The notes: a model not told the origin generated them from the sequence alone. A stretch of DNA of 5,115 nucleotides from JBGVMW01 sp045125095 (GCA_045125095.1 JBGVMW010000005.1:1-5115), one strand, 5' to 3'; counted from the first letter of the stretch, positions 1 to 5,106 are shown. Translations and numbers: made by a program.

Positions 1-802
1 ACACAATATTCTCATGCAGTAAATCCACCTTAATCTCCCGAAGCTTCGCTTCCACCTCGTCTGCATACTGCTGTAAGCCCTTCTCAATAAAAGGGATAAA
101 GTCAGCATTTACATTGGACTGCTTTCCACGGATAACATCAATAATGTCATCCTCCGGAATTTCACACTTTAACTTGGGAAGGGCATCCTTTTTGATACGC
201 TCAATGGTGGTAATCAGTCCAAGCTCATAAGTACAGGCATCCTTATCCATAGGGATTCTGTCACGGACGCTTAATATATCCAAGGTCCAGGAGCCCAAGT
301 CCACACATCTGAGTCTGTCCATATCTCCCATACGGTTGGCAATGGCAGCATAACACTGAGCATAAATCTTTACCTTATCCATAAAGAAGGAATAATGCAC
401 TCCCTCAAAGGTGAAGGAAATTCGCTCCTTATGCCACAGATAATCCCGGAACTCCTTACGCTCTGCACCAAACAGAGTAAGCGGCACGCCTGCATATAAT
501 TCCACATGCTCTGCTTTTACCTTGCCCTGATACTGCAATTCCTTGGCAATCCCTGTAAGGGTCAGCAGAAAATAATTCTCATTCTCTGTCTTGGTTGCCT
601 GCTTTCCAAGTCTGCCCTGTCCTACGATATACTTTTTCCCCTTATACTCCAAAAGTCCGTTCTTGGTAAGAGGTTCATAATCCACCGGAACCACGGATGT
701 CTCCATAAAGATATGCTCGCCCTTAATGGAACTCCAGCCATGATCTAGTGCAATTTTAACAGGTGCCATAGTTGTTTCAGTCATAAATAAATTTTCTCTC
801 AT
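1..802 (-). CDS. ParM/StbA-type actin-like ATPase, N-terminal 267 residues (3' end beyond the window)
   Basis: The minus-strand frame is open from ATG at 802 to the left edge without a stop, so the C-terminus is missing. The product looks like a bacterial actin-like plasmid segregation ATPase, which polymerises with ATP to push DNA copies apart. Two nucleotide-binding signatures are visible: ALDHGWSSIKG near residues 18-28 fits the phosphate-1 loop (DxGxxxxK), and CVDLGSWTLDI near 166-176 fits the phosphate-2 loop, with Asp168 as the likely catalytic or metal-coordinating acid. ELYAGVPLTLFG near 101-112 resembles the conserved VxGLP-type strand of this family. Start 802 is preferred because AGAGAGGA lies four bases upstream; in-frame ATGs at 784 and 769 lack a good site. 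The gene follows the TnpV-like gene by 73 bp on the same strand. ParM/StbA versus another actin-like subfamily cannot be settled without the C-terminus. Confidence 0.85.
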   Translation of the reverse strand, partial: MRENLFMTETTMAPVKIALDHGWSSIKGEHIFMETSVVPVDYEPLTKNGLLEYKGKKYIVGQGRLGKQATKTENENYFLLTLTGIAKELQYQGKVKAEHVELYAGVPLTLFGAERKEFRDYLWHKERISFTFEGVHYSFFMDKVKIYAQCYAAIANRMGDMDRLRCVDLGSWTLDILSVRDRIPMDKDACTYELGLITTIERIKKDALPKLKCEIPEDDIIDVIRGKQSNVNADFIPFIEKGLQQYADEVEAKLREIKVDLLHENIV

Positions 803-806
803 AAAA

Positions 807-814
807 TCCTCTCT
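807..814 (-). promoter_or_regulatory. Ribosome binding site of the parM-like gene
   Basis: AGAGAGGA on the minus strand ends four bases before ATG 802 and decides that start over the in-frame ATGs at 784 and 769. Just upstream, CCGG-N8-CCGG (about 824-839) can form a short hairpin in the 73-bp spacer after the TnpV-like gene. No T-run follows it, so it is not read as a terminator. Confidence 0.7.
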
Positions 815-875
815 TTCTCCGGCATAATAACCGGTCTGCATAATATTTTTGTTTTGTGTTGCAGTCGCTCCTGCA

Positions 876-1283
876 TTAGTGATACTTGTAAACAATCTCT
901 CCATAATTAACCTCCTCCGCAAGCTGTTTTGCCTGCTCTCTTATTTTCCACATTTCCATAGTGTAATGTGCATCCTTTGGCTTATGCTTCACCAGATACT
1001 TCTCTACAATCCTATCTAACATCTCATAAGCCTCCTCATTTACTTCCTTTGCCCTAATAAGAAGCTGACCCAGCCTAATATGATGACGATACCTGTCAGG
1101 GTGGTGTTCCTTCATATAAGAAATCCACAGATGACCGTATTTCCCGATATCAGCGGTTGTTACAACCGAAGCCATATCAGATTTCGTATCAACATCATCC
1201 ATACCGATATTCGGATATAAAATACCAGCCACTGACCTGTAAGTACCGCCCATTGCTTCATATAAAGATAATTCTCTACTCAT
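876..1283 (-). CDS. tnpV: TnpV-family transposon-encoded protein (function unknown)
   Basis: This 135-residue protein resembles the TnpV family, named from the Tn4451-type transposons of clostridia, whose biochemical role is not established. The visible family signs, in order, are LYEAMGGTY near residues 7-15 followed by a LYPNI strand at 22-26; IGKYGHLWISYMKEHHPDRY at 46-65, matching the usual GxYGxxxxxYLKEHxxxxY block; a central helix at 66-97; and the tail WKIREQAKQLAEEV...EIVY near 112-132, matching the family's helix ending in ELIY. The linker at 27-45 is slightly long. The start at 1283 has a perfect AGGAGGT seven bases upstream, and this site overlaps the stop codon of the ParB-like gene, so translational coupling is likely. 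The position between parB-like and parM-like genes suggests a shared operon. A role as DNA-binding adaptor there is only a hypothesis. No catalytic motif or membrane segment is visible. Confidence 0.8.
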   Translation of the reverse strand: MSRELSLYEAMGGTYRSVAGILYPNIGMDDVDTKSDMASVVTTADIGKYGHLWISYMKEHHPDRYRHHIRLGQLLIRAKEVNEEAYEMLDRIVEKYLVKHKPKDAHYTMEMWKIREQAKQLAEEVNYGEIVYKYH

Positions 1284-1290
1284 TGCCTAG

Positions 1291-1297
1291 ACCTCCT
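1291..1297 (-). promoter_or_regulatory. Ribosome binding site of tnpV, overlapping the parB-like stop codon
   Basis: AGGAGGT on the minus strand lies seven bases before ATG 1283 and shares two bases with the TAG stop (1298-1296) of the upstream ParB-like gene. The overlap points to coupled translation of the two proteins. Confidence 0.85.
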
Positions 1298-2402
1298 ATC
1301 TTGCTCTGCCCCGGCTACTGCCAAGGCTTTGTGCTTTTTCAAGTTCCTGCTTTTCATACCACTCCTTCACAAGACGCTCAATCAAATCCGTCTTTTGCTT
1401 CGGTGTATAATCCTCCGGAAAATACTTTGCCAAGGTATCTGCACGAAGCTTAATCTGTTCCCTCTGATTTGGTTTTTCCTGCTCTAATATGAGAAACATC
1501 CCATCCATATCCAGTTCTCCCGACTGGCTCATACGCTTCATTCGGTTCGCCTGCGACAAGGACGGTGTACACTGCTCCATATCCATAACCTCATAAAGCT
1601 CGTACTGCTGCTCCTCTGTCAGATAGGAAAGCTCTACGGCTATGGTAAAAGCAATCTTTCCTTCATCTACCATATCAAGAAGCTTGGGGATAAGATTGGT
1701 AAGACGGATGTAACGCTGAATAGTCATACGATTTTCACCCACCTGTTTTGCCAATAATTCATCTGACCTTATACCCGAAGGAATGACAGTCCCTTGTGTA
1801 ACACACCAATTCCCATTCTCTTCATAATCCGATTGCAACGAATAAACCTTCATTGTCGGATTCTCTAACTTCGGTCCATCTTGGTCCGAAGTTCCCGTCA
1901 CAACTTGTGACGAAGATAACTTTTTCCCAACTTGGGAAGAAGTTATCTTTTCACCAACTTGGGAAGAAGTTAAATCGGTTCTTGCTCCCTGCCTCTTCAT
2001 CGCCTCCAGCTTCATCTTATAAGCAAATGCTTTCTCGCTGGGTTTCAGATGTTCTCTTTGCAGATTGCTATCCACCATAGCAATCACAGCCTGATTATCA
2101 TCCAAATCTCGAATCACCACAGGCATCACATCAATCCCTGCCCATTTACAAGCAGCCTTTCTTCTATGACCTGCAATCAATTCATAACCGCCACCAGCCT
2201 TTGGTCTTGCCAGTGCCGGAACAATCACACCTTCTTTTTCAATACTCTGCATTAGTTCAAACAATGCCATATCGTTTTCTACCTTAAAGGGATGCCCCTC
2301 AAAGTCCTGTAACTGCACTATAGGAACCATTTTAATATCTGTTTCCACCACAGCACTCTGCTCCTGTTGTGGAAAAGAACACAATTCTTCTTTTTTCTTC
2401 AT
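1296..2402 (-). CDS. ParB/RepB/Spo0J-family partition-like protein with an internal 9-residue repeat array
   Basis: The 368-residue protein has the ParB order. The N-terminal nuclease-like/CTPase fold has KMVPIVQLQDFEGHPF at 24-39, box I at GVIVPALARP (58-67), box II at IAGHRRKAA (76-84, the GxRRxxA nucleotide-binding motif) and box III at SNLQREHLKPSEKA (112-125). A helix-turn-helix DNA-binding region follows near 213-237 (SDELLAKQVGENRMTIQRYI), then an Arg/Lys-rich C-terminal tail. Canonical ParB slides on DNA from parS sites using CTP; here the role (segregation, or regulation of the element) is inferred. Start 2402 is chosen because GGAGGT lies ten bases upstream and the ParB homology begins soon after. 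An in-frame ATG at 2534 would add 44 residues, but they coincide with a strongly structured leader. Residues 145-179 hold four imperfect units (TSSQVGEKI, TSSQVGKKL, SSSQVVTG, TSDQDGPKL), and about 30 residues of linker follow before the HTH. No ParA ATPase is visible in the window. Confidence 0.88.
   Translation of the reverse strand: MKKKEELCSFPQQEQSAVVETDIKMVPIVQLQDFEGHPFKVENDMALFELMQSIEKEGVIVPALARPKAGGGYELIAGHRRKAACKWAGIDVMPVVIRDLDDNQAVIAMVDSNLQREHLKPSEKAFAYKMKLEAMKRQGARTDLTSSQVGEKITSSQVGKKLSSSQVVTGTSDQDGPKLENPTMKVYSLQSDYEENGNWCVTQGTVIPSGIRSDELLAKQVGENRMTIQRYIRLTNLIPKLLDMVDEGKIAFTIAVELSYLTEEQQYELYEVMDMEQCTPSLSQANRMKRMSQSGELDMDGMFLILEQEKPNQREQIKLRADTLAKYFPEDYTPKQKTDLIERLVKEWYEKQELEKAQSLGSSRGRAR
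1870..1970 (-). repeat. Palindromic repeat array inside the parB-like coding sequence
   Basis: Three units spaced exactly 27 bp apart (CAACTT cores at 1901, 1928, 1955), plus a degenerate fourth at about 1877, encode the 9-residue protein repeat. Each unit is also a DNA palindrome. Examples are CGTCACAACTTGTGACG (1896-1912, perfect 8-bp arms), a 37-bp inverted repeat centred on 1931 (1913-1949, 18-base arms with one mismatched pair), CCAACTTGG (1954-1962), and TTCGG-N11-CCGAA (1870-1890) with a CCA/TGG inner pair. The first two units keep symmetry with different bases, which suggests the symmetry itself may be selected. They could be protein-binding sites, an mRNA hairpin, or simply slippage-derived repeats. 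Confidence 0.85.
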
Positions 2403-2412
2403 AAAATCAATT

Positions 2413-2418
2413 ACCTCC
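2413..2418 (-). promoter_or_regulatory. Ribosome binding site deciding the parB-like start
   Basis: GGAGGT on the minus strand lies ten bases before ATG 2402. It is the best site in this frame. The alternative ATG at 2534 has only GAGG three bases upstream, too close for efficient use. The site sits just after the closing strand of the structured leader, in an unpaired stretch. Confidence 0.7.
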
Positions 2419-2430
2419 GTTAAAATATCC

Positions 2431-2546
2431 GTAACGAGCGCTCCAGAACAAGTTCTGTCGCTGTCGCGGTGCTCCTCAAATGCTTCGAAAAAGTCACATT
2501 CTCTTGCAAGCAAGAAATGTGCTTTTCCTCGCATTTTCCTCGTTAC
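2431..2546 (-). promoter_or_regulatory. Structured leader upstream of the parB-like gene (candidate RNA element)
   Basis: An 8-bp closing helix (GTAACGAG at 2431-2438 with CTCGTTAC at 2539-2546) encloses about 100 bases containing at least two internal hairpins. One is CACAT/ATGTG plus CTTGC/GCAAG at 2495-2521; the other is CAGAA-CAAG-TTCTG at 2444-2457. On the minus strand the element ends 12 bases before the parB ribosome binding site and begins 7 bases after the T-run of the terminator at 2554-2598. The layout resembles a cis-acting 5' leader. I do not recognise it as a named riboswitch or RNA family. It is open in the parB frame, so a longer protein cannot be fully excluded. Confidence 0.5.
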
Positions 2547-2553
2547 TACGCGT

Positions 2554-2598
2554 AAAAAGAGCCGCTTACTTTCAAAATTACTTGAAAATAAGCGGCTC
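2554..2598 (-). terminator. Rho-independent terminator between the recombinase side and the parB-like gene
   Basis: A 10-bp stem (GAGCCGCTTA at 2559-2568 with TAAGCGGCTC at 2589-2598) continues, after one mismatch, into a 6-bp stem (TTTCAA/TTGAAA) with a 6-base loop. On the minus strand it is followed by TTTTT (2558-2554). This should end transcription arriving from the recombinase and the branched structure before parB. No clear promoter is seen between it and parB, so parB may depend on read-through or on a weak promoter not recognised here. Confidence 0.85.
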
Positions 2599-2631
2599 AG
2601 ACCACTTTGTTACTTTATTGAATTTTAGTGA

Positions 2632-2769
2632 GCAATGAGCCAAGCACCTGTTGAAATAATTTGGCTATGCGAGTTTACTCGCAAATAGACAAATTACTTT
2701 TAACAGGTATTTGGCGACTGCCAGAAACCGAGGAACTGCCTCGCAGTTTTGAGGGTGCTGGCTCATTGC
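2632..2769 (-). ncRNA. Branched structured element, candidate non-coding RNA or DNA-level origin/recombination site
   Basis: The outer helix pairs GCAATGAGCCAAGCACC (2632-2648) with GGTGCTGGCTCATTGC (2754-2769), giving 16 bp with one bulged A. Inside lies an arm with CCTGTT/AACAGG (2647-2652/2702-2707) and TAATTTG/CAAATTA (2657-2663/2690-2696), capped by TGCGAG-TTTA-CTCGCA (2668-2683). A second arm has CGAGG/CCTCG (2729-2733/2739-2743), which competes with AACTGC/GCAGTT (2734-2739/2743-2748). The multi-branched fold lies about 35 bp before the terminator on the minus strand, so a terminated small RNA is plausible. No obvious promoter is seen, the family is not recognised, and a single-strand DNA function (oriT-like or replication origin) is an equal alternative. 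Confidence 0.5.
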
Positions 2770-2876
2770 ATTTAAGATGAAATATGAACAACAGATTTTT
2801 GTGTTTCCGAACTACACCCTCACAACTACTTGGACGTTTACTCCGTTTGAAATTGCCTTTTTCTTCTCTTTTCGGT

Positions 2877-2990
2877 CACTTTGGGAGAAGAGTATATGTC
2901 GCTCAAAGTGCCTAAACTCGAGAAGTTTTACAAACTTCTCGGTTCGCGGGCAGTCGTCGAATTCCGCATAAACTCGGGCTTTTTGAGCCC
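2877..2990 (-). other. Hairpin cluster downstream of the recombinase gene
   Basis: Three successive inverted repeats occupy the region after the recombinase stop codon. They are GGGCT-N5-AGCCC (2976-2990), a perfect 10-bp stem CGAGAAGTTT/AAACTTCTCG with a 3-base loop (2919-2941), and CACTTTG/CAAAGTG around a 20-base interior (2877-2910). None is followed by a T-run on the minus strand, so they are not ordinary terminators. They may belong to the recombinase mRNA 3' region or to a longer structured RNA ending at the terminator near 2554. An 86-codon open frame starting with GTG at 3072 runs through them, but it has no good ribosome binding site. Confidence 0.5.
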
Positions 2991-3038
2991 TCGCTTCTTC
3001 GGAACTCTCCTCGTTGCCTTCGCGAAAATTCAAGGAGT

Positions 3039-4721
3039 TTAATCCAAAATTCTTTGGAGCAGTGTTACGCACTCAACGGTACTTTCGTTGTCCCAATCCA
3101 ATTCGCATAATTCCTGATCATTAAAAAACACTGGAAAACGGAACTTAAGGCTTCTTAGAACCCTGCCATCCTCTTGTTCTGCCTCATAGATATTTACTTC
3201 CTCGAGGAAGCTCTTCATAAATGTCTTCTTCTCCATATCCGTAAATCTATCGTACAGCTTATCAAAGAATAATAAGAACTGATACACATTATCACCGGAT
3301 ATCTTTTCCTGTCTGATATTATACAGCCTTGTCTCCACAGCTTCAATTGCTGTTTCAATTTCCTCTATCTCGTCATACAGCTTGTCCAAACGAATTTGCA
3401 TGTCCTCATACTTCTTATCATAATGTTTGTCTGATACAGATAGGTTATCCATCTGATTCGCCAGCTTGTTCTTGGCACCGTTCACCTGCTTTAACCGTTC
3501 CTGTAAACCTGTATGCTCCCTATCCAACTCCTGCGTATCAATGCTACTACCGATATGCTTCTGAATTTCTTCCTTGAATTTTGGATTATTCACAAGCTTG
3601 CGGATTACCTCTTCCACCGCTGCATTGATTTTATCCTCATTCCACTGCTTGCGATAAGTGCATTTATGACCATCCACAAAAGTTCTGTGCTTGCAGGCAT
3701 AGTAAAAATAATCCCTGTAATACCCGCCATCCGGATGTTTCTTCCGATTGACATTGCCATACATACCGCTTCCACAGATTGGACACTTGATAATGCCGGA
3801 CAGGATATGCTCATGATCCAGACTGTGTGTTTTCACATTTCCCACACCGGTTTCCTGTCTCTTTTTATGTGCCTGATTCCACAATTCTTCTGACACTATG
3901 GCTTCATGAATACCATCATTTAACATATAGCTGTCCTGCTTTACCACATGATACTCATTTCTTGTTCCCGGAATCTTCTCATTCTTTCTTCTGCCAAATG
4001 CCAGCTTGCCGCAATACACAGGATTATCCAAAACACCTTTGACAAAGGATGTGGAAAAGCCTTCAATGGTATTGTTCTGGCGAAGCTTTTTCTTGTATCC
4101 ACTGTTATTCAAGAATGTAGCAATCGCCGCTATTCCCATGGTTGTATTAGCAAACTTATCGTAAATAATTCGAATAATCTCAGCCTCATCCTCGGCAATG
4201 TGCAGTTCCCCATTGATAAGCTGGTACCCATACGGTGCAAAGCCACCATTCCATTTACCCTCTCTGGCTTTCTGTCTGCGTCCTTCCATTGTCTGCACTA
4301 ATATATTTTCACGCTCAATTTCAGCCACCGCAGATAAAACGGAAATCATCAGCTTTCCTGCATCTTTGGAACTGTCAATACCATCTTCCACACAGATAAG
4401 ATTAACACCAAAGTCCTGCATCCGCTGGAGAGATGATAATACATCTGCTGCATTTCGACCGAATCGAGAAAGCTTGAATACGAGGACATAATCCACATTA
4501 TCCTTACCACTTTCTATGTCAGAAAGCATCTGCTGAAACTGTGGTCTGCCTTCCACACTTTTACCGGATTTTCCTTCGTCGGAGTATTCCCCGGCGATAA
4601 TCATGTCCTGATAGTCAGCGTATTTATGCAATTTATCTTTCTGCGCATCTAAGCTGTATCCATCTACCTGCATGGAGGTGGATACACGGGTGTAGATGTA
4701 GCATTTTTGTTGTTTTTTCAT
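3039..4721 (-). CDS. Large serine recombinase (site-specific integrase/resolvase family)
   Basis: The complete 560-residue protein cuts and rejoins DNA through a phosphoserine link to integrate, excise or invert elements. The resolvase catalytic domain covers about residues 6-150: YTRVST places the nucleophile Ser14 next to Arg12; DEGKSGKSVEGRPQF is at 48-62; FKLSRFGRN (82-90) carries the catalytic Arg86 and Arg89; and the long helix with AEIERE is at 133-138. The recombinase domain follows (GFAPYGYQ at 160-167 through DNPVYCGKLAFGRR at 232-245). A zinc-ribbon-like region has Cys313, Cys316, Cys343 and Cys354. A charged coiled coil spans about 398-470, and the tail ends near VECVTLLQRI. Length and all catalytic residues fit an intact enzyme. 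Start 4721 has AGAAGGAGG eleven bases upstream. A 148-bp spacer with repeats and a candidate promoter precedes it. The attachment sites, and so integration versus inversion, cannot be told from this window. Confidence 0.96.
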   Translation of the reverse strand: MKKQQKCYIYTRVSTSMQVDGYSLDAQKDKLHKYADYQDMIIAGEYSDEGKSGKSVEGRPQFQQMLSDIESGKDNVDYVLVFKLSRFGRNAADVLSSLQRMQDFGVNLICVEDGIDSSKDAGKLMISVLSAVAEIERENILVQTMEGRRQKAREGKWNGGFAPYGYQLINGELHIAEDEAEIIRIIYDKFANTTMGIAAIATFLNNSGYKKKLRQNNTIEGFSTSFVKGVLDNPVYCGKLAFGRRKNEKIPGTRNEYHVVKQDSYMLNDGIHEAIVSEELWNQAHKKRQETGVGNVKTHSLDHEHILSGIIKCPICGSGMYGNVNRKKHPDGGYYRDYFYYACKHRTFVDGHKCTYRKQWNEDKINAAVEEVIRKLVNNPKFKEEIQKHIGSSIDTQELDREHTGLQERLKQVNGAKNKLANQMDNLSVSDKHYDKKYEDMQIRLDKLYDEIEEIETAIEAVETRLYNIRQEKISGDNVYQFLLFFDKLYDRFTDMEKKTFMKSFLEEVNIYEAEQEDGRVLRSLKFRFPVFFNDQELCELDWDNESTVECVTLLQRILD

Positions 4722-4732
4722 ATAGTTATCAG

Positions 4733-4741
4733 CCTCCTTCT
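4733..4741 (-). promoter_or_regulatory. Ribosome binding site of the serine recombinase
   Basis: AGAAGGAGG on the minus strand lies eleven bases before ATG 4721. It is a strong match at slightly long spacing and supports this start. Confidence 0.8.
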
Positions 4742-4749
4742 GTTTTACT

Positions 4750-4782
4750 ATTGTCCCAACATCATTTTATCATTGTTCCAAC
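4750..4782 (-). repeat. Paired GTTGGRACAAT repeats in the recombinase leader
   Basis: Two 11-bp direct repeats, GTTGGAACAAT (4782-4772) and GTTGGGACAAT (4760-4750), are spaced 22 bp apart, about two helical turns. Each carries a small dyad TTG-N3-CAA. They lie between the candidate -10 box and the ribosome binding site, where an operator or recombinase-binding site would fit. Function is inferred from position only. Confidence 0.5.
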
Positions 4783-4783
4783 T

Positions 4784-4812
4784 CTTATACAACAAAAACT
4801 TTTATACAACAA
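4784..4812 (-). promoter_or_regulatory. Candidate promoter for the serine recombinase
   Basis: On the minus strand TTGTTG (4812-4807) and TATAAG (4789-4784) are separated by 17 bases. The -10 matches the sigma-A consensus at 5 of 6 positions but the -35 at only 3 of 6. A transcript from here would have a leader of about 55 bases containing the paired repeats. The promoter is built from the tandem 17-bp repeat, so the match may be partly coincidental. Confidence 0.4.
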
Positions 4813-4820
4813 GAACTTTT
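4787..4820 (-). repeat. Two tandem 17-bp direct repeats upstream of the recombinase
   Basis: The units at 4820-4804 and 4803-4787 (minus strand AAAAGTTCTTGTTGTAT and AAAAGTTTTTGTTGTAT) are adjacent and differ at one base. Their period equals the ideal -35 to -10 spacing, so each unit presents a TTGTTG next to a TATAA, producing the candidate promoter. They could also be binding sites for a regulator or half of an attachment region. Confidence 0.7.
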
Positions 4821-4831
4821 ATGTATTAGGA

Positions 4832-4859
4832 AGGTTTTTCGGAATGTTCCAAAAGACCT
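4832..4859 (-). other. Imperfect hairpin after the small upstream gene
   Basis: AGGT/ACCT, TTTT/AAAA and GGAA/TTCC pair with single-base bulges to form a short hairpin beginning 11 bases after the stop of the 64-residue gene. No T-run follows on the minus strand, so it is at best a weak terminator or an mRNA 3'-end structure. Confidence 0.35.
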
Positions 4860-4869
4860 CCCCCTTCCA

Positions 4870-5064
4870 TTATGCTGCCCTTTTCTGATATTCTGCAAAC
4901 CCCTTTACATAGGCTATCAATCTGGACTTTTTACCATCCACATTCAAAACCCAAAGCTCCGGTTCAAATTTCAACTCTACTGCAATTTCCTCCAAAACCT
5001 CTGCACCATACTTTTCCATCATCTGTGCAAGAAAACGACAACACCTTTCAAAGTCCTTCTGCAT
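4870..5064 (-). CDS. Small protein of unknown function upstream of the recombinase
   Basis: This 64-residue open frame has a near-ideal ribosome binding site (AAGGAGGG, five bases before ATG 5064), which is the main reason to call it a gene. The first half is predicted helical and acidic to amphipathic (MQKDFERCCRFLAQMMEKYG, then AEVLEEIAVELKFEPELW), with a vicinal Cys pair at 8-9. The second half is basic (DGKKSRLIAYVKGFAEYQKR). There is no signal peptide, membrane segment or motif I recognise. It lies on the same strand as the recombinase, 148 bp upstream, and probably precedes it within the element. Size and position would fit an accessory or regulatory protein, possibly a recombination directionality factor, but nothing in the sequence shows that. 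Confidence 0.7.
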   Translation of the reverse strand: MQKDFERCCRFLAQMMEKYGAEVLEEIAVELKFEPELWVLNVDGKKSRLIAYVKGFAEYQKRAA

Positions 5065-5069
5065 TGCTA

Positions 5070-5077
5070 CCCTCCTT
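5070..5077 (-). promoter_or_regulatory. Strong ribosome binding site of the 64-residue gene
   Basis: AAGGAGGG on the minus strand lies five bases before ATG 5064. It is a near-perfect Shine-Dalgarno site, and it sets this short frame apart from the many chance frames in the window. Confidence 0.8.
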
Positions 5078-5100
5078 CCGCTTGTATCTTGTTTGATTTA

Positions 5101-5106
5101 ATTATA
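5101..5106 (-). promoter_or_regulatory. Possible -10 box for the 64-residue gene
   Basis: A consensus TATAAT on the minus strand lies 36 bases before ATG 5064, in a very A/T-rich stretch. The matching -35 region would fall outside the window, so this is a partial promoter call. Confidence 0.35.

Larger units (their letters stand above)
2403..3038. other. 636-bp region without a convincing gene, rich in inverted repeats
   Basis: The region between the recombinase stop and the parB start holds, in minus-strand order, a hairpin cluster (2990-2877), a plain A/T-richer stretch (about 2876-2770), a branched structure (2769-2632), a terminator (2598-2554), and the parB leader (2546-2431). Small open frames on both strands overlap it but lack ribosome binding sites and recognisable domains. 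Such a density of paired segments is unusual for a spacer and argues for RNA- or DNA-structure function. No tRNA, CRISPR or known riboswitch was recognised. Confidence 0.7.

Noticed and set aside
506..748. 80-codon plus-strand open frame
   Set aside because: It lies antisense to the ParM-like gene, has no ribosome binding site, and encodes a low-complexity hydrophobic sequence of the kind expected from an antisense shadow.
1870..1970. Repeats considered as a CRISPR array
   Set aside because: The units are contiguous 27-bp coding repeats without unique spacers, and no cas gene is nearby.
2403..2534. 44-residue N-terminal extension of the ParB-like protein from ATG 2534
   Set aside because: GGAGGT before 2402 is the better site, ParB homology starts after 2402, and the extension coincides with a closed inverted-repeat leader. 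Retained as a finding because the frame is open.
2812..3072. 86-codon minus-strand open frame starting with GTG, overlapping the recombinase 3' end by 34 bp
   Set aside because: It has no ribosome binding site, starts with GTG inside the recombinase gene, has no recognisable domain and runs through three strong hairpins. Structured non-coding sequence explains it better, though a coupled small gene cannot be fully excluded.
3605..3814. 69-codon minus-strand open frame inside the recombinase gene
   Set aside because: It is in a different frame within the zinc-ribbon coding region and has no independent start signal.
3513..4491. Several plus-strand open frames of 71-126 codons
   Set aside because: All are antisense to the intact serine recombinase, which has full catalytic motifs. 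Their products are Cys/His/Pro/Ser-rich shadow sequences with no domain.
4832..4859. Hairpin considered as a terminator for the 64-residue gene
   Set aside because: The stem is bulged and no T-run follows on either strand, so it is listed only as a weak structure.
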